Part shown: positions 5,923-7,085 of the stretch, piece after piece | Layout of the letters: each line of letters starts with the position of its first letter | How positions within the stretch are numbered: the stretch's first letter is position 1 | Assembly: GCA_038240015.1 (NCBI GenBank) | Contig: JBBSEF010000122.1 | Location: 1-7,085 of the forward strand | Source of the DNA: CAHJXF01 sp038240015 | GTDB taxonomy: Bacteria; Pseudomonadota; Gammaproteobacteria; Burkholderiales; Burkholderiaceae_D | Length of the DNA: 7,085 bases | Direction of reading: 5' to 3' | Notes under the pieces: model-generated | What the model saw: only the letters and a program-made list of their open reading frames with translations | What the model was told of the DNA's origin: nothing | The model's database searches: none | Made by a program: the position numbers and the translations under genes

Positions 5923-6132
5923 TTAGTGCCGCTCCGCATACCGGCGATAAACCTCATCGGCCGTGCGCCGGTCGTCGCGGCGATCTGTCCACGATTTAGC
6001 AACGAAATCTCGAAGGACGCCGGTTAGAAGTGTTGCAAGGGCTCCGGCAAGTCCGCCAACGACCGCACCTAAGAGAGCTGACTGAGAAGCCAGAGGCAGG
6101 GACAGAAACCACTGAGTTGAGAGAGTCCACAT
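5923..6132 (-). CDS. Small membrane-anchored hypothetical protein, possibly a truncated remnant
   Basis: ATG at 6132 to TAA at 5923 gives 69 residues. An AAGGA site 5 nt before this ATG supports it over two upstream in-frame ATGs (6219, 6270), which lack a good site. Residues ~10-43 are hydrophobic and Gly/Ala-rich (SQSALLGAVVGGLAGALATL), consistent with one membrane helix. A charged tail follows (WTDRRDDRRTADEVYRRYAERH), probably helical and cytosolic. I recall larger proteins with a similar membrane start followed by RRTAEEVYRRYADPL and a long soluble domain; if that is right, this gene breaks off where the homologous domain would begin. That is an inference, and it may equally be an intact short gene. 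No function can be assigned. It points toward higA and away from ahcY. Confidence 0.5.
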   Translation of the reverse strand: MWTLSTQWFLSLPLASQSALLGAVVGGLAGALATLLTGVLRDFVAKSWTDRRDDRRTADEVYRRYAERH

Positions 6133-6360
6133 TACGATCCTTGCCGTAAGTCCACCGGTTCGAGGCTCACTCGATAACGTAGCTGCATCGTGCGTCTGCG
6201 TGTTTCCGTCCCTCGTCATGTTTTGGCTAGAGTCCGCAGCCGAGAGCGGTAGTTCGCGGCGAGGCGGCATCGACCTGCTGTAGGAAATTAAAACTGAGGC
6301 GCGGCTCGACCGCCTGCTTCGTTCGCGGCATCCGCCGCATTGCGTTAAACTGCGCCTCCC

Positions 6361-6456
6361 GCGTCAAGGAGCGTTGCGACGAGTCGTTGTTGTTCGACTC
6401 TGCCAGGCTTGACGCATCGCGAAGTTTTCGACATCGCGATGGCAACGGCGCTCACG
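6361..6456 (+). promoter_or_regulatory. SAH (S-adenosylhomocysteine) riboswitch controlling ahcY
   Basis: All elements of the SAH riboswitch can be read. P1: GCGTCAA (6361-6367) pairs with TTGACGC (6409-6415). P2: GAGTCG (6381-6386) pairs with CGACTC (6395-6400). The conserved GGAGCGTTGC follows the 5' strand of P1, and CCAGGC precedes its 3' strand. A variable hairpin ATCGCGA/TCGCGAT (6416-6422/6434-6440) comes next, then AACGGCGCTC, whose CGCTC (6449-6453) pairs with GAGCG (6369-6373) to make the pseudoknot. Known members bind SAH, discriminate against SAM, and switch expression on. The ahcY Shine-Dalgarno lies 15 nt downstream. A weak -10-like TAAACT at 6346-6351 would start the RNA close to P1, but I see no good -35. 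Between 6133 and 6360 I otherwise see no gene. Confidence 0.95.
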
Positions 6457-6471
6457 ACCTTCATTCGAAAG

Positions 6472-6478
6472 AAAGGAG
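6472..6478 (+). promoter_or_regulatory. ahcY: Shine-Dalgarno of ahcY, downstream of the riboswitch
   Basis: AAAGGAG lies 6 nt before the ATG at 6485 and 15 nt after the riboswitch pseudoknot strand, close enough for ligand binding to alter ribosome access. A GTG codon sits in frame directly before the ATG (6482), but the spacing favours the ATG. Confidence 0.8.
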
Positions 6479-6484
6479 CGCGTG

Positions 6485-7085
6485 ATGAGCGCCGTTCTCA
6501 AACCCGCACTTGCTTCAAAGGCCGCACCGACCGGAGCGTTCACCGACTTCAAGGTGGCCGATCTCTCGCTAGCCGCCTGGGGCCGCAAGGAAATCGCGAT
6601 CGCAGAAACCGAGATGCCCGGCTTGATGTCGATTCGCGACGAGTTCGCAAAGAGTCAACCGCTTGCCGGCGCGTTCGTCACCGGTTCGCTGCACATGACG
6701 ATCCAGACCGCGGTGCTGATCGAGACGCTTCAGGCGCTCGGTGCGGAAGTTCGCTGGGCGTCGTGCAACATTTTCTCCACGCAGGACCACGCGGCCGCCG
6801 CGATCGCGACCAACGGACACAAGGGTCAAGGTACATCGGTGTTCGCGCTCAAGGGCGAGTCGCTCGGCGACTACTGGGACTACACGCATCGCATCTTCGA
6901 ATGGCCGGCCGATTCCAGCGGCGCGGTCTATTCGAACATGATCCTCGACGACGGCGGCGACGCCACGCTGCTGTTGCATCTGGGTGCGCGCGCCGAACAG
7001 GATGCGTCGCTGATCGCGAAACCCACGAGCGAAGAAGAGACCGAACTCTACGCAGCGATCAAGGCCAAGCTCGCGACCGATCCGA
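6485..7085 (+). CDS. ahcY: S-adenosylhomocysteinase (adenosylhomocysteinase), 3' truncated by window edge
   Basis: The first 200 residues of AhcY are present. After a short Ala-rich extension (MSAVLKPALASKAAPTGAF) the conserved core begins: FKVADLSLAAWGRKEIAIAE, EMPGLMSIR, GSLHMTIQTAVLIETL with substrate-binding His70, VRWASCNIFSTQDHAAAAI, YWDYTHRIFEWP, and NMILDDGGDATLL with Asp155/Asp156. AhcY is a cytosolic, NAD-dependent tetramer that hydrolyses S-adenosylhomocysteine to adenosine and homocysteine, relieving product inhibition of methyltransferases and feeding the methionine cycle. The NAD-binding domain lies beyond the window. A SAH riboswitch directly upstream supplies feedback control and independently supports the assignment. 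The stretch TNGHKGQGTSVFA is a few residues longer than the ATGTPVFA I expect in common bacterial homologues. Confidence 0.98.
   Translation, partial: MSAVLKPALASKAAPTGAFTDFKVADLSLAAWGRKEIAIAETEMPGLMSIRDEFAKSQPLAGAFVTGSLHMTIQTAVLIETLQALGAEVRWASCNIFSTQDHAAAAIATNGHKGQGTSVFALKGESLGDYWDYTHRIFEWPADSSGAVYSNMILDDGGDATLLLHLGARAEQDASLIAKPTSEEETELYAAIKAKLATDP

Noticed and set aside
1..7085. CRISPR array, tRNA, rRNA or insertion sequence
   Set aside because: I saw no regularly spaced repeats, no tRNA cloverleaf or rRNA motifs, and no transposase or terminal inverted repeats.

Overview
The window is GC-rich, densely coded bacterial DNA, most likely from a betaproteobacterium (Burkholderiales-like). The evidence is an LpxO-type lipid A hydroxylase (so a Gram-negative outer membrane), a small Lys-rich protein of a betaproteobacterial type, a long-form AhcY with a SAH riboswitch in front of it, and the overall protein style. 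No species can be named from the sequence alone.

Layout from left to right. (1) 2-631 (+): the 3' part of an lpxO-like 2-oxoglutarate dioxygenase gene, cut by the window edge. (2) 654-788 (-): a 44-residue, very Lys-rich small protein with a strong ribosome binding site, convergent with lpxO. (3) 998-5023 (+): three co-directional genes that look like one transcription unit. They are mnmH (tRNA 2-selenouridine synthase), a radical SAM protein with a C-terminal helix-hairpin-helix, and, 3 bp later, a fusion of a DUF4130-like domain with a UdgX-type uracil-DNA glycosylase. The last two form a known but functionally unexplained DNA repair/modification pair. (4) 5081-5719 (+): a complete higBA toxin-antitoxin operon with a readable promoter. 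A perfect 7+1+7 palindrome fills the space between its -35 and -10 elements, and the predicted transcription start falls on the toxin ATG. (5) 5720-6360: a sparse stretch with two hairpins and a small membrane protein on the minus strand (5923-6132), possibly a remnant of a longer gene. (6) 6361-7085 (+): a well-formed SAH riboswitch and the first 200 codons of ahcY, cut by the right edge.

How the parts fit. MnmH and the radical SAM/UdgX pair act on nucleic acids (tRNA wobble uridine; DNA). The radical SAM protein needs S-adenosylmethionine and an Fe-S cluster, and UdgX also carries Fe-S ligands. AhcY clears S-adenosylhomocysteine from methylation and is controlled by the riboswitch that senses it. 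higBA and the small membrane gene look like an accessory insertion between housekeeping blocks. The strongest leads are the rSAM + DUF4130-UdgX module, the apparently leaderless higB transcript with its spacer-filling operator, and the small Lys-rich gene.
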